NCBI GenBank assembly: GCA_004321715.1
Contig: SGYN01000019.1
Span: 1 to 33,456, forward strand
Origin: a bacterium
GTDB taxonomy: Bacteria; Fidelibacterota; Marinisomatia; Marinisomatales; TCS55
Direction of reading: 5' to 3'
DNA: 33,456 bases
The stretch's first letter is position 1. The number at the start of each line of letters is the position of its first letter. Below, one piece after another: positions 15,873 to 24,963 of the stretch. The translations under genes and the position numbers were made by a program. The notes beneath the pieces were generated by a model. That model was given only the letters and a program-made list of their open reading frames with translations, did no database searches and had not been told where the DNA came from.

Positions 15873-16616
15873 TTACATGACCATACCACCATCTACAGCA
15901 ATAGTTTGTCCTGTAATATAGCTTGCTTCATCAGAAGCTAAAAATGCTACTGCATATGCTATATCTTCAACACTTCCTATTCTACCTAGGGGTATTTGTT
16001 TATTTAATGATGTTTTTACTTCATCTGTAAGTGTATTTGTCATATCCGTTTCTACATAGCCTGGTGCAATACAATTTGCAGTAATTCCACGGGAGGATAA
16101 CTCTCTAGCTATAGATTTTGTCATCCCAATAAGACCTGCTTTAGATGCAGCATAATTTACTTGTCCAGCATTTCCCATAAGCCCAACCACGGATGAGATA
16201 TTGATAATCCTTCCACTACGTTGTTTCATCATGGTGCGTGACGCCGCCTTACTTGCAGTAAAGGCAGCCTTTAAATTTACATTTATTACTTCATTCCACT
16301 CATCATCAGACATCCGCATTAATAAATTATCTCTCGTTATACCGGCATTATTGATTAAAATATCAATTCGACCATATTTTTCAATTATTTTTTTAATTAA
16401 TTCAGTAACATTTTTTGAATCAGAGATGTCACAGGATTCTGCCGTTGCATTAAATTTCTGATCTGCAATTTTATTCGCTACTGATTGTACATCATCTATA
16501 TTGCGACTTACACAAATAACATGAGCTCCATTTTGTGCAAGTACCATAGATATAGATTGTCCAATACCTCTAGAAGCACCTGTAACCAAAGCGATTTTTC
16601 CAGATAGATCAAACAT
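15873..16616 (-). CDS. fabG: 3-oxoacyl-ACP reductase
   Basis: NADPH-dependent ketoreduction step of fatty acid synthesis; classical short-chain dehydrogenase. Cofactor loop TGASRGIG (12-19), NNAG (89-92), and catalytic Ser142, Tyr155, Lys159 in ISSVVGLMGNAGQVNYAASK. The end, GYVETDMT through ITGQTIAVDGGMVM, is typical of FabG. The ATG at 16616 gives the usual start MFDLSGKIALVTG and overlaps the fabD stop by eight bases. An in-frame ATG at 16628 would add four residues and cannot be excluded, since neither has a strong ribosome binding site. Confidence 0.96.
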   Translation of the reverse strand: MFDLSGKIALVTGASRGIGQSISMVLAQNGAHVICVSRNIDDVQSVANKIADQKFNATAESCDISDSKNVTELIKKIIEKYGRIDILINNAGITRDNLLMRMSDDEWNEVINVNLKAAFTASKAASRTMMKQRSGRIINISSVVGLMGNAGQVNYAASKAGLIGMTKSIARELSSRGITANCIAPGYVETDMTNTLTDEVKTSLNKQIPLGRIGSVEDIAYAVAFLASDEASYITGQTIAVDGGMVM

Positions 16617-17535
16617 AATCAAATTCATTAATTTGTTCTAGATTTTCCATTCCCATTGATTGGAGATTCTGATCTATTTTCCGTGTTAAACCTTGCAATA
16701 CTTTTCCAGGTCCAACTTCAATCATTTTTGATGCATTATCATTTTTCATATTCATAATTATACTACTCCAAAGGACAGGTGAGTCTATTTGATTTTTTAA
16801 GTTCAATCTAATTTCATCTGATTCAGAAGTTGCTGTTGCACTTACATTTGAATAAACTGGTATATTTGCATAATTTATTTCAGTTTTATCTAATGCTTCA
16901 GATAGGGCATCTTTAGCGCCATGCATTAATGAGGAATGAAAAGCTCCGCTAACATTTAGTTCTTTTACAAGTCTTGCTCCAGAATCACGAGCTTGTTTCA
17001 TAGCTTCTTCCACTGCGGATTTATGTCCAGAAATAACTATTTGATTCGGTGAATTATGATTAGCTGGTACAACGAGGCAGTTTTCTCTAGATGTAGTTGT
17101 ACAAATATTTTGAATATCTTCAAAAGACATTCCAATAATCGCTGCCATGGTTCCGGGGTTTGTTTTTCCAGCAATTTGCATATTTTCAGCACGTAATTTT
17201 ACTAAGGATAATCCATTCTCAAAAGAAAAGGATCCAGAAATTGTACAAGCTGAATATTCTCCTAAACTATGGCCGGCTACCATTGCTGGCACCAAACCTC
17301 TATCAATTAAAATTTTTCCTATAATTACGCTCACTATATAAATAGCAGGTTGAGTAAATTTTGTTTCTTTTAATTTATCATCAGGACCGTTAAAAACTAT
17401 ATTTTTTATATCACATGCCATAATATCATTTGCAAGATCAAAATATTTTTTCCCGATATCTGTATGTTTATAAAGATCATAACCCATAGAAACTTTTTGG
17501 GAACCTTGACCGGGAAATAAAAAAGCAGTTAACAA
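16609..17535 (-). CDS. fabD: Malonyl-CoA:ACP transacylase
   Basis: Loads malonyl groups from CoA onto ACP. It has FPGQGSQ (7-13), the nucleophile elbow GHSLGEYSA with Ser90, and NVSGAFHSSLM with the catalytic His. I place the start at the TTG at 17535. It gives MLTAFLFPGQGSQ and 308 residues, the family norm, with GGGGGA eight bases upstream, and it sits two bases after the fabH stop. An ATG at 17571 would add 12 residues that only translate the end of fabH out of frame. Confidence 0.95.
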   Translation of the reverse strand: MLTAFLFPGQGSQKVSMGYDLYKHTDIGKKYFDLANDIMACDIKNIVFNGPDDKLKETKFTQPAIYIVSVIIGKILIDRGLVPAMVAGHSLGEYSACTISGSFSFENGLSLVKLRAENMQIAGKTNPGTMAAIIGMSFEDIQNICTTTSRENCLVVPANHNSPNQIVISGHKSAVEEAMKQARDSGARLVKELNVSGAFHSSLMHGAKDALSEALDKTEINYANIPVYSNVSATATSESDEIRLNLKNQIDSPVLWSSIIMNMKNDNASKMIEVGPGKVLQGLTRKIDQNLQSMGMENLEQINEFDYV

Positions 17536-17537
17536 TA

Positions 17538-18524
17538 TTATTTCCCCCAACGTATTAGCATACTTCCCCAAGTGAATCCAGCACCAAAAGCAGCAAGTAA
17601 AATAAGGCTACCTTTATTAATTCTTCCTGATTCAACCGCTTCATCTAAACAAATTGGAATAGTGCCTGCTGTAGTATTTCCATATCGATTTATATTAATA
17701 TATACCTGATCATCAATAAAACCACATCTCTTGGCAGCGCTATCTATGATACGCTTATTTGCCTGATGAGGTACATATAGATCAATTGAGCTACTTTTTA
17801 TGTTATTTTTAATTAGAATCTCTTCGCTTATATCTGCCATACCCTTTACAGCATATTTAAACACAACTTTTCCATCTTGTCTAATGTAATGTAGGTTTTG
17901 ATCAACAGTGTCATGGGAGGCGGGGTGTAGGCTACCGCCACCAGAAATTTTTAAATAATCAGCTCCAGAGCCATCCGTTCGCAAAATAGAGTCAATAATA
18001 CCATTTTCTTCATTTTCAGCAGGTTCAAGCATTATTCCACCGCCACCATCTCCAAATAAAACGCAGGTATTGCGATCCGTATAATCTAATACAGCGCTCA
18101 TAGTATCTACGCCAATCACCATTACTTTTTTATATTTTCCTGATTCAACGAGTCTAGTTCCAGTATCTAAAGCATAAATAAATCCCGTACAAGCCCCAGA
18201 GAGATCAAAGCCCCAAGCATTATTTGCTCCAATTCTATTTTGCACAAGGGATGCAGTTGCTGGAGTGGGCATGTCAGGTGTCACTGTTGCGATAATAATT
18301 ACTTCTACTTCATTTGGGTCTGTATTGGATTGTTCTAAAAGCCCTTTAGCAATATGTGTGCACATATCTGAAGTTGTTTCACCTTCACTCACTACTCTTC
18401 GCTCAGCAATGCCAGTTCTAGATTGAATCCATTCATCTGAGGTGTCTACCATTTTTTCTAGATCATGATTAGTCATAATTTGCTTTGGTAAATAACGATA
18501 AGTAGCTGAAACTGCGGCTCTCAA
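17538..18524 (-). CDS. fabH: 3-oxoacyl-ACP synthase III
   Basis: Initiates fatty acid synthesis by condensing acetyl-CoA, or another short acyl-CoA, with malonyl-ACP. The Cys-His-Asn triad is Cys112 in DLSGACTGFIYAL, His253 in YVPHQANKRI and Asn283 in NRYGNTTAGT. The TTG at 18524 is taken as the start because it yields MRAAVSATYRYLPKQ, matching usual FabH N-termini. It overlaps the plsX stop (TTGA) and gives 328 residues. The longer frame from 18590 would add 22 residues translated out of frame from plsX. Confidence 0.95.
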   Translation of the reverse strand: MRAAVSATYRYLPKQIMTNHDLEKMVDTSDEWIQSRTGIAERRVVSEGETTSDMCTHIAKGLLEQSNTDPNEVEVIIIATVTPDMPTPATASLVQNRIGANNAWGFDLSGACTGFIYALDTGTRLVESGKYKKVMVIGVDTMSAVLDYTDRNTCVLFGDGGGGIMLEPAENEENGIIDSILRTDGSGADYLKISGGGSLHPASHDTVDQNLHYIRQDGKVVFKYAVKGMADISEEILIKNNIKSSSIDLYVPHQANKRIIDSAAKRCGFIDDQVYININRYGNTTAGTIPICLDEAVESGRINKGSLILLAAFGAGFTWGSMLIRWGK

Positions 18525-19528
18525 TTTGACCCTACCATATGTTCTTGTATTCCATTTTGAATATCCCCAAGAAGATTTTCTGATATACATTTTTGCGCAG
18601 CAATTAGTGAATTCTTTACTGCTTTAGGCGAAGAGGTGCCATGTGAAACAATAATAACACCATTTACCCCAAGCAATGGTACACCACCAAACTCTTCATA
18701 ATCATATAATTTTTTTAGGTTTGAAAATACTGGTTCTAATATTCGTGCAGTCATTTGGTAATATTTCTTATGCGTAATTTGTCTATTTAATTGTTTAATA
18801 AATATATTTACCCAGCTCTCTGCAAATTTTAGAATTGTATTTCCAACAAACCCATCGCAAACCAATACATCTGCCTTAGAATCCAATAAATGTCTTCCTT
18901 CAACATTTCCAATAAAATCATCCCGAAGCTCTTTTTTTATTAATTTATGTGCTTCTTGATATAAGTCACTTCCTTTACTTGGTTCGGTACCAATATTTAC
19001 TAGTCCTATTTTTGGTTTGGTTTTTCCTTCTACATGATCAAAATATGTTGAGGCCATAATTGCAAATTGCAACATGTGTTCTGGGCGCGCATCAGGGTTT
19101 GCTCCAACATCGCAAAGAATCTTTCCACCTTTAGGTGTTGGTATGTAAGCTGCTAAGGCAGGCCTATTAAGACCCTCAATACGACCAAGCGTGAGAAGAG
19201 AGGTAGCCATAATTGCACCTGTATGGCCTGCGCTAACAAATGCATCAGCAACACCATCTTTAACCAAGCTTATTCCTTGGACTATGGATGAATCTGGCTT
19301 GGACTTAATGGCTTTTGAAGCATGATCATGCATGCTTACTACTTGAGTAGTGTGATGAATTCGAATACCACTGGGGATAGATCTTCCGAGCTCTTGATAT
19401 AAAATATTTTTATCTCCAACTAATATAACTTCTATATTAGAAGAAGAATTTTCTAAAAATTTTAAAGTACCTTTAACAGGGGAGAGGGGCGCGTAATCTC
19501 CTCCCATAGCATCTAAGGCAATTTTCAT
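18521..19528 (-). CDS. plsX: Phosphate acyltransferase
   Basis: Converts acyl-ACP to acyl phosphate, the donor for PlsY in phospholipid synthesis; peripheral on the membrane. The N-terminus KIALDAMGGDYAPLSPVKG is diagnostic, with SAGHTGAIMATSLLTLGRI, CDVGANPDARPEHMLQFA, NIGTEPSKGSDL and VCDGFVGNTILK in family order. 335 residues is normal. It follows rpmF by 12 bases and overlaps fabH, the conserved rpmF-plsX-fabH order. Confidence 0.97.
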   Translation of the reverse strand: MKIALDAMGGDYAPLSPVKGTLKFLENSSSNIEVILVGDKNILYQELGRSIPSGIRIHHTTQVVSMHDHASKAIKSKPDSSIVQGISLVKDGVADAFVSAGHTGAIMATSLLTLGRIEGLNRPALAAYIPTPKGGKILCDVGANPDARPEHMLQFAIMASTYFDHVEGKTKPKIGLVNIGTEPSKGSDLYQEAHKLIKKELRDDFIGNVEGRHLLDSKADVLVCDGFVGNTILKFAESWVNIFIKQLNRQITHKKYYQMTARILEPVFSNLKKLYDYEEFGGVPLLGVNGVIIVSHGTSSPKAVKNSLIAAQKCISENLLGDIQNGIQEHMVGSN

Positions 19529-19540
19529 TAATAGAGCTTC

Positions 19541-19720
19541 TTAATCAGAAGCTGAAATAACAGGGCGTCCACGATAATAACCGCAATTTGGACATGCCCG
19601 ATGTGGCATCTTTTTCTGCGTACATTGCGGACAGCTCATTACAGCAACATGTCCAGCCTTATAATGTGTCCTACGTTTACGACCTCGCGATCTTGATATT
19701 CTAGTCTTTGGAAGTGCCAT
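19541..19720 (-). CDS. rpmF: 50S ribosomal protein L32
   Basis: A 59-residue zinc-ribbon ribosomal protein, found by translating the gap between plsX and the DUF177 gene. It starts MALPKTRISRSRGRKRRTHY and has two CxxC pairs, Cys30/Cys33 in SCPQC and Cys43/Cys46 in ACPNC, so this is the zinc-binding (C+) form. It ends GYYRGRPVISASD. GGAG lies six bases before the ATG. Its place between the YceD/DUF177 gene and plsX is the conserved bacterial order. Confidence 0.97.
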   Translation of the reverse strand: MALPKTRISRSRGRKRRTHYKAGHVAVMSCPQCTQKKMPHRACPNCGYYRGRPVISASD

Positions 19721-19746
19721 TTAATTCTCCTATATATTGTATTAAT

Positions 19747-20253
19747 CTATACTAATTCTTTCAAATTTTCCCAGCGATTATCAATAGTTTGTTTGCTATC
19801 ACAATTACAAGATTGTTTATTCTGGTTCTTGCCACAGAATTGACAAATTCCTTTGCAATCCTCATTACAAATCTTTTTTATTGATTCAGTTGTTAAAATT
19901 TGGTCACGAATTATGGGGCCAATATCAATTAATTTATCTGATTTATCAAACCATAATGTATCGTCATTTTCTTTTTGAATTAGATCTCTATTATTTGTCA
20001 AAAGTATTTTGAATTGGGTTTTTTGTTTATCTTTGTACTCTAATAAACATCGGTCGCAATTTTCAATAAAAGAAAATGATAGATCTCCTTTTAATTGAAA
20101 GCCATGCCACTGTTTTTCTGATGAAAGGAGGCACTCTACTTTATTATCAGCAAAAGACAAAGAGTTGTCATCAAGTTTATTACCATGAAGTTCAAAAAGT
20201 TTTTGAACGAATCCGGACTCAAGATTTTCCCAGGATAAATTCAATTCAATCAT
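19747..20253 (-). CDS. DUF177 / YceD family protein
   Basis: First gene of the fatty-acid operon. Proteins of this family are found next to rpmF in most bacteria and have been linked to 23S rRNA accumulation and ribosome assembly. This one has the family cysteines: NCDRCLLEY (Cys66, Cys69) and the C-terminal CNEDCKGICQFCGKNQNKQSCNC (Cys129, 133, 137, 140, 148, 150), probably a metal site. The 168 residues are otherwise poorly conserved. A 73-base AT-rich gap upstream should hold the operon promoter, but no clear -35/-10 pair stands out. Confidence 0.9.
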   Translation of the reverse strand: MIELNLSWENLESGFVQKLFELHGNKLDDNSLSFADNKVECLLSSEKQWHGFQLKGDLSFSFIENCDRCLLEYKDKQKTQFKILLTNNRDLIQKENDDTLWFDKSDKLIDIGPIIRDQILTTESIKKICNEDCKGICQFCGKNQNKQSCNCDSKQTIDNRWENLKELV

Positions 20254-20326
20254 ATTTTACGCTATTTAAATAATAATTATCTAATTGATCTAATGATTCT
20301 GAAAACATGTAGATATCATGGTTCGT

Positions 20327-21517
20327 TTAGTTGCTTTTTTCTTTATTATCAGAATCTTCATCCGCATCTTCATTAGCTAATACATCATCATTTTCATCCT
20401 CAATATCATCTTCATCATTTTTTTCTAGAATATTATCATTATCAGTGCGGTTTTTAAAAATAATAAACATTAATGTATGCCCAACAGAGAAGATAGACAT
20501 TGTGTACGATACAGCTGAAGCCATAACTAGAAATAGAAAAATCACCATAATAAATGAGGCAACTTGTTCTGTTCCTGTCAGATTTACTGCGCTTGCAGGT
20601 AGAATAGATCCACAACTTAAACATCCAGTACTGCACACACTGCATATACTACAACTATTTCCTATGAGCGAACAAATAGCCTCTGGGTGGACAACTTGAC
20701 TTGCCCAACCAACTATATTCATCAATTTTGTTCCCATAAACCAATCATGACCAAAAACACTATTAATTAAATCATAACCACCTATCCAAAAAAGGGAGAA
20801 TATATAGCTTCCAATAATAATAAGGGGTAGCAATACAACATAATATGATAACATACGCCATGGTTGGCTCCAGGTAATAGAAAAATTGTGCCATACGGTT
20901 CCCATCGTATCCTCTTCATATGTTGCAACTATGGATGGGGTATAAATAAGAGAAACCAAGAAAACAATGCCAGTGTATATAGTAAATACAGATCCAAAAA
21001 AATATAATAGATATGGCAATACGAATAAGAACTCACCCAAATATGGAATTTTTCCAATTAATGCAAGCAGAGCAGCAATAAAAAATAGAAATACTAGTAT
21101 TAATAAAAGAGAAATAGATGAATATATAATTGGATGCCAATGTCGTTTTACATAACTCCAAGCATCACTTCCAGAATAAAATTCATCCCCTTTTAATTGG
21201 CGATATGTAATACGCGAAACTGCAGTTGAGCCTAAAGAAATGGCAAAAAACCAAAAAACCACACCGATCCAATATAGAACACAGGGTAGAAGAGATAATG
21301 ATTCAATTGTCAATAGACAAGGGTACAATCCATAAAGTAACCAAGCATCAGAAAATGACATGCCATTTATCATGGCTCCCAAATAGTTTAAAGTCCAGTA
21401 TACAAAGTAACCGAACAGATTCGCCTGGATAAATACAATAATTTTCTTTCCACTTAAGGCAAGTCTAGGTGCTCTAAAAACGTCCCGCACATCAAAGTAC
21501 AGTTTCATTGGTTGCAT
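20327..21517 (-). CDS. Polytopic membrane protein with six-cysteine loop, unknown function
   Basis: I do not recognise the family. The 396-residue protein has about six hydrophobic segments, roughly at residues 26-48, 78-98, 130-153, 161-192, 225-246 and 318-350. The last part (357-396) is a strongly acidic Asp/Glu/Asn tail, probably cytosolic. Between the fifth and sixth segments lies a cluster of six cysteines (282, 289, 292, 295, 299, 302) in a 21-residue stretch with Ser and Gly. A metal, Fe-S or disulfide role is possible but unproven. The ATG follows an excellent AAGGAG seven bases upstream. It lies 26 bases after the SPOR lipoprotein gene and is the last gene of that run. Confidence 0.75.
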   Translation of the reverse strand: MQPMKLYFDVRDVFRAPRLALSGKKIIVFIQANLFGYFVYWTLNYLGAMINGMSFSDAWLLYGLYPCLLTIESLSLLPCVLYWIGVVFWFFAISLGSTAVSRITYRQLKGDEFYSGSDAWSYVKRHWHPIIYSSISLLLILVFLFFIAALLALIGKIPYLGEFLFVLPYLLYFFGSVFTIYTGIVFLVSLIYTPSIVATYEEDTMGTVWHNFSITWSQPWRMLSYYVVLLPLIIIGSYIFSLFWIGGYDLINSVFGHDWFMGTKLMNIVGWASQVVHPEAICSLIGNSCSICSVCSTGCLSCGSILPASAVNLTGTEQVASFIMVIFLFLVMASAVSYTMSIFSVGHTLMFIIFKNRTDNDNILEKNDEDDIEDENDDVLANEDADEDSDNKEKSN

Positions 21518-21543
21518 GTTAGTCTCCTTGGTTTGTGAAACAA

Positions 21544-22464
21544 TTATTCTTCAAATCGAACAAAATCAACCCAAACTTCCATAGTCATAGCATTAGCAAT
21601 CACTTTTCCAACTGCAAGAGCAGTATCGCGATTATCATAGCTTCCGACCCGCACTCGGAACCATACTTCATCGGTATCGCGAAAGTATGCTTTTTGAATA
21701 TATGCATCATATCCAGATTCAATAAGGTTTGCTGCAACTTTTTCTGCATCGTTTAAATTCTTTTTTGACGCCACCTGTATAGTGAAACGTGATTTATCAT
21801 AAGGGATTACATAACGCGTACTTTTTTTCTTAACGGGAGGTTTTGTTGCGGTTGTTTGTGTTTTAACAGGAATTGGGGTAGAGGAAGTCTCCTTCTTTGT
21901 AGCTATCTCTAATGGTATTAATTCTTCTTCTTTATTTTCATCAATGCTAGCTTCATTATTATCTGTTTCATAGTACTCTAAACTATCTTCACTATCAAAT
22001 TCATCATAATCGTATTCATCATCTTCCATATATGTATCTTCCGAATCATCATTTAGTTCTTCTTCATATTCTTCATCTAGCCAATCTTCACTTTCATCAG
22101 ATAATGATTCTTCCGATGCATCCGCAACCAACGGTTCTATGGAATCTACTGTGTATGTAAACTTTTGTGTTTCTAGTTCATCTCCATACTGAAATACTTC
22201 TAGTTCAAATTGGAATTTTCCTGGTGCGTCAGGAGTAAAAGACATTTCTGATTTATCTTCATTGAATTCTAGATCTCTCATGGAAAGCTTACTTGCATCA
22301 GGTTGACCTGTTATTCTCCAGAATAAATCAATAGATTCTGTTTCTTCAGGAAGTTCCCCTTGAACAACAGTAACGTCACCAACAGACCCTTCGCCCTTGG
22401 TTCCTCCACAGTTCACTAGTAAAAATGAACTAAAAATTAAAATTAGTAATACACGTGATTTCAT
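21544..22464 (-). CDS. SPOR-domain lipoprotein with acidic linker
   Basis: Predicted envelope lipoprotein of 306 residues. The ATG at 22464, ten bases after the ndk stop, begins a signal peptide MKSRVLLILIFSSFLLVNC with lipobox Cys19; a longer in-frame reading into ndk is rejected. Residues about 28-106 look like a small beta-sandwich (GKFQFELEVFQYGDELETQKFTYTV). Residues 112-182 are an extreme Asp/Glu/Tyr/Ser linker, followed by a Thr/Pro/Lys stretch. Residues 226-303 are a SPOR domain (RFTIQVASKKNLNDAEKVAANL, WFRVRVGSYDNRDTALAVGK). SPOR domains bind denuded peptidoglycan, so a cell-envelope or division role is likely. The exact function is unknown. Confidence 0.85.
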   Translation of the reverse strand: MKSRVLLILIFSSFLLVNCGGTKGEGSVGDVTVVQGELPEETESIDLFWRITGQPDASKLSMRDLEFNEDKSEMSFTPDAPGKFQFELEVFQYGDELETQKFTYTVDSIEPLVADASEESLSDESEDWLDEEYEEELNDDSEDTYMEDDEYDYDEFDSEDSLEYYETDNNEASIDENKEEELIPLEIATKKETSSTPIPVKTQTTATKPPVKKKSTRYVIPYDKSRFTIQVASKKNLNDAEKVAANLIESGYDAYIQKAYFRDTDEVWFRVRVGSYDNRDTALAVGKVIANAMTMEVWVDFVRFEE

Positions 22465-22474
22465 AAATGTTTTA

Positions 22475-22897
22475 TTAATTTCCCCTAAGTTCACCATCTG
22501 AGAAGAAAAAGGCAATCTCTTTTTGTGCATTTTCATTTGAGTCAGATCCATGGACTGCATTTAATCCTACACTTGTTGCGAAGTCTTTTCGTATAGTTCC
22601 TTCTTGTGCTTCATCGGGATTTGTTGCCCCAATAGTGTTTCTCCATTCTTCTACAGCGTTTTCTTTTTCTAACGCTAGAACCATGCATTGTCCAGAAGAC
22701 ATAAACTGAATCAATTCATCATAAAAAGGTTTTCCTTTGTGAATATCATAAAATCCTTCTGCCTGTTCTTGACTCATATGTAATAGTTTTCCAGCTAAGA
22801 CATGAAATCCAGCCTTCAGTATTCGATCTAAAATTAATCCTGTATCCTTATTTTTTACAGCATCTGGTTTAATTATTGCAAATGTTTGATTATCCAA
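22475..22897 (-). CDS. ndk: Nucleoside diphosphate kinase
   Basis: Exchanges terminal phosphates among nucleoside di- and triphosphates through a phosphohistidine. It has the start MDNQTFAIIKPDAVK, the ATP/acid region EWRNTIGATNPDEAQEGTIRKDF and the active-site loop NAVHGSDSNENAQKEI with the catalytic His. The TTG at 22897 is chosen because AAGGA lies seven bases upstream and it gives the family length of 140 residues. The longer frame from 22951 would run through the sucD stop region. It follows sucCD by 22 bases, so Ndk can exchange the NTP made by succinyl-CoA synthetase. Confidence 0.96.
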   Translation of the reverse strand: MDNQTFAIIKPDAVKNKDTGLILDRILKAGFHVLAGKLLHMSQEQAEGFYDIHKGKPFYDELIQFMSSGQCMVLALEKENAVEEWRNTIGATNPDEAQEGTIRKDFATSVGLNAVHGSDSNENAQKEIAFFFSDGELRGN

Positions 22898-22919
22898 AAT
22901 GTATTCCTTTTTTATATAT

Positions 22920-23792
22920 TTAGTTGATTGCTGATTCCATAGCCTGTCCAATATCAGCTGGACTTTCTACTACTGTTATCCCTGCTTTTTTTAGTTCTTT
23001 CATTTTTTCTTCTGCTGTCCCTTTTCCTCCAGCAATAATTGCGCCTGCATGGCCCATGCGTCTACCGGGAGGAGCAGTTTGGCCCGCAATGAATGAAACA
23101 ATAGGTTTTGAAAAATTATTCTCTACAACCCATTGAGCAGCTTCTTCTTCCGCGGTTCCGCCAATTTCTCCAATCATAACCACGCCTTCTGTGCCATCAT
23201 CTGTAGCGAATAGTTTGAGCATATCAATAAAAGTTGTCCCGATGATGGGATCGCCTCCTATACCAATCACTGTACTTTGGCCTAAGCCTTGGGATCCAAT
23301 CTGATGAACTGCTTCATAAGTAAGCGTTCCAGATCTTGACATAATCCCAATACTTCCTGGAGTATGAATAAATCCTGGCATGATACCAATCTTAGCCTGT
23401 CCGGGTGTAATAACTCCAGGACAATTCGGACCCACAAGGCGAGTTTTATTATTTTGTAATGCATGACTTACTTTTACCATATCCGCAGCTGGTATTCCTT
23501 CCGTTATACATATAATCAGATCGAGATCGGCATCAATTGATTCCATGATAGCACCAGCAGCAAATTTTGGTGGGACAAAAATAACTGAGGTGTTTGCAGA
23601 TTGTTCTTTTACTGCTTCTTGAACTGAGTTATATACGGGAGCGCCTAATGCTTCTTGCCCACCTTTTCCTGGTGTTACTCCAGCAACAATATTTGTTCCA
23701 TAATCAATCATTTGTTGACCGTGAAATGTTCCCTCCGTGCCAGTTATTCCTTGAATTACTAGCCGAGTATTATCTCCTACAAGTACACTCAT
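22920..23792 (-). CDS. sucD: Succinyl-CoA synthetase subunit alpha
   Basis: Alpha subunit of the TCA-cycle enzyme that converts succinyl-CoA to succinate with NTP formation. The CoA-binding Rossmann domain starts [25 protein letters not shown]. The phosphohistidine is His248 in [42 protein letters not shown] and [14 protein letters not shown] are standard. 290 residues. The start overlaps the sucC stop by four bases (ATGA type), securing 1:1 translation. Confidence 0.98.
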   Translation of the reverse strand: MSVLVGDNTRLVIQGITGTEGTFHGQQMIDYGTNIVAGVTPGKGGQEALGAPVYNSVQEAVKEQSANTSVIFVPPKFAAGAIMESIDADLDLIICITEGIPAADMVKVSHALQNNKTRLVGPNCPGVITPGQAKIGIMPGFIHTPGSIGIMSRSGTLTYEAVHQIGSQGLGQSTVIGIGGDPIIGTTFIDMLKLFATDDGTEGVVMIGEIGGTAEEEAAQWVVENNFSKPIVSFIAGQTAPPGRRMGHAGAIIAGGKGTAEEKMKELKKAGITVVESPADIGQAMESAIN

Positions 23793-24961
23793 AACGCATC
23801 TCCATTCGAAGCAGCAACAGCTTTTTCAGCAGCATCACTCAAACTATTTGCTACAATAAAATTAAGGGGGGATTGCTCTAATAATTTCGAGGCTTCTTTT
23901 GCATTTGTTCCTTCTAAACGAATCACTACTGGGACATTTACGCTTATTGTTTCCATTGCATTGATTACACCTTGCGCTACTCGATCGCATCGCACAATAC
24001 CACCAAAAATATTTATAAGGATAGATTGCACATTGGGATCAGATAAAATAATTTTAAAACCATTAGCGACCGTTTCAGGGTTTGCTACACCACCGACATC
24101 TAAAAAGTTTGCAGGATCGCCACCTTTTAATTTAATAATGTCCATTGTTCCCATCGCCAATCCAGCTCCGTTTACCATACACCCAACATTTCCATCCAAC
24201 TTAATATAGTTTAAATTGTATGAGCTTGCCTCTGCTTCGGCTGGGTCTTCTTCGGATTTATCTCGTAATTCAGATAATTCAGGGTGACGAAAAAGGCCAT
24301 TGCCATCAAAATTTATTTTGGCATCTAGAGCTATTACTTCATCATTCTTTGTTAGTACTAAAGGATTAATTTCCATTAGAGTGCAATCGAGATTATGAAA
24401 TGCTTTCCATAATGCCGTAAAAATTTCAATGCCAGAATCTAGCTGAGCTCCATGTAATCCCAGTGCTTCACCTAGTTTCTTTGATTGATCTATAGTTAAT
24501 CCATGATCCGGATGTATCCATTCTTTAATTATTTTTTCCGGAGACTCTTCTGCCACTTTTTCAATTTCAACACCACCTTCTGTTGAAACCATAAAAACGA
24601 ATTTTTTTTCTTTACGATCCAGTACTATTCCAGCATAAAATTCTTTCTCTATATCAATACCAGATTCGATTAACAGTCTCTGTACTTTTTTACCTTCAGG
24701 ACCTGTTTGATGTGTCACCAAATTCATTCCTAATATCTGTGATGAAAGCGACTCGACGTCTTTGCGATTGTGTGCAAGTTGTACGCCGCCTCCTTTACCA
24801 CGACCTCCCGCATGAATTTGTGCTTTAACAACAACTGTTTCTGATCCCATTTCATCATAAGCCTGAAGAGCTTCTTCAACAGAAAAAGCTGGTCTTCCAG
24901 TGGGAACACGTACATCAAAATTTCTAAATATTTCTTTTGCTTGGTATTCGTGAATTTTCAT
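23789..24961 (-). CDS. sucC: Succinyl-CoA synthetase subunit beta
   Basis: ATP-grasp subunit that binds the nucleotide and pairs with SucD. The N-terminus [15 protein letters not shown] is near-invariant. [64 protein letters not shown] and [15 protein letters not shown] are the ATP-grasp and interface motifs. 390 residues is normal. It starts two bases after the arcC stop, which places the TCA enzyme in the same transcript as arginine catabolism. Confidence 0.98.
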   Translation of the reverse strand: MKIHEYQAKEIFRNFDVRVPTGRPAFSVEEALQAYDEMGSETVVVKAQIHAGGRGKGGGVQLAHNRKDVESLSSQILGMNLVTHQTGPEGKKVQRLLIESGIDIEKEFYAGIVLDRKEKKFVFMVSTEGGVEIEKVAEESPEKIIKEWIHPDHGLTIDQSKKLGEALGLHGAQLDSGIEIFTALWKAFHNLDCTLMEINPLVLTKNDEVIALDAKINFDGNGLFRHPELSELRDKSEEDPAEAEASSYNLNYIKLDGNVGCMVNGAGLAMGTMDIIKLKGGDPANFLDVGGVANPETVANGFKIILSDPNVQSILINIFGGIVRCDRVAQGVINAMETISVNVPVVIRLEGTNAKEASKLLEQSPLNFIVANSLSDAAEKAVAASNGDAL

Positions 24962-24963
24962 TT

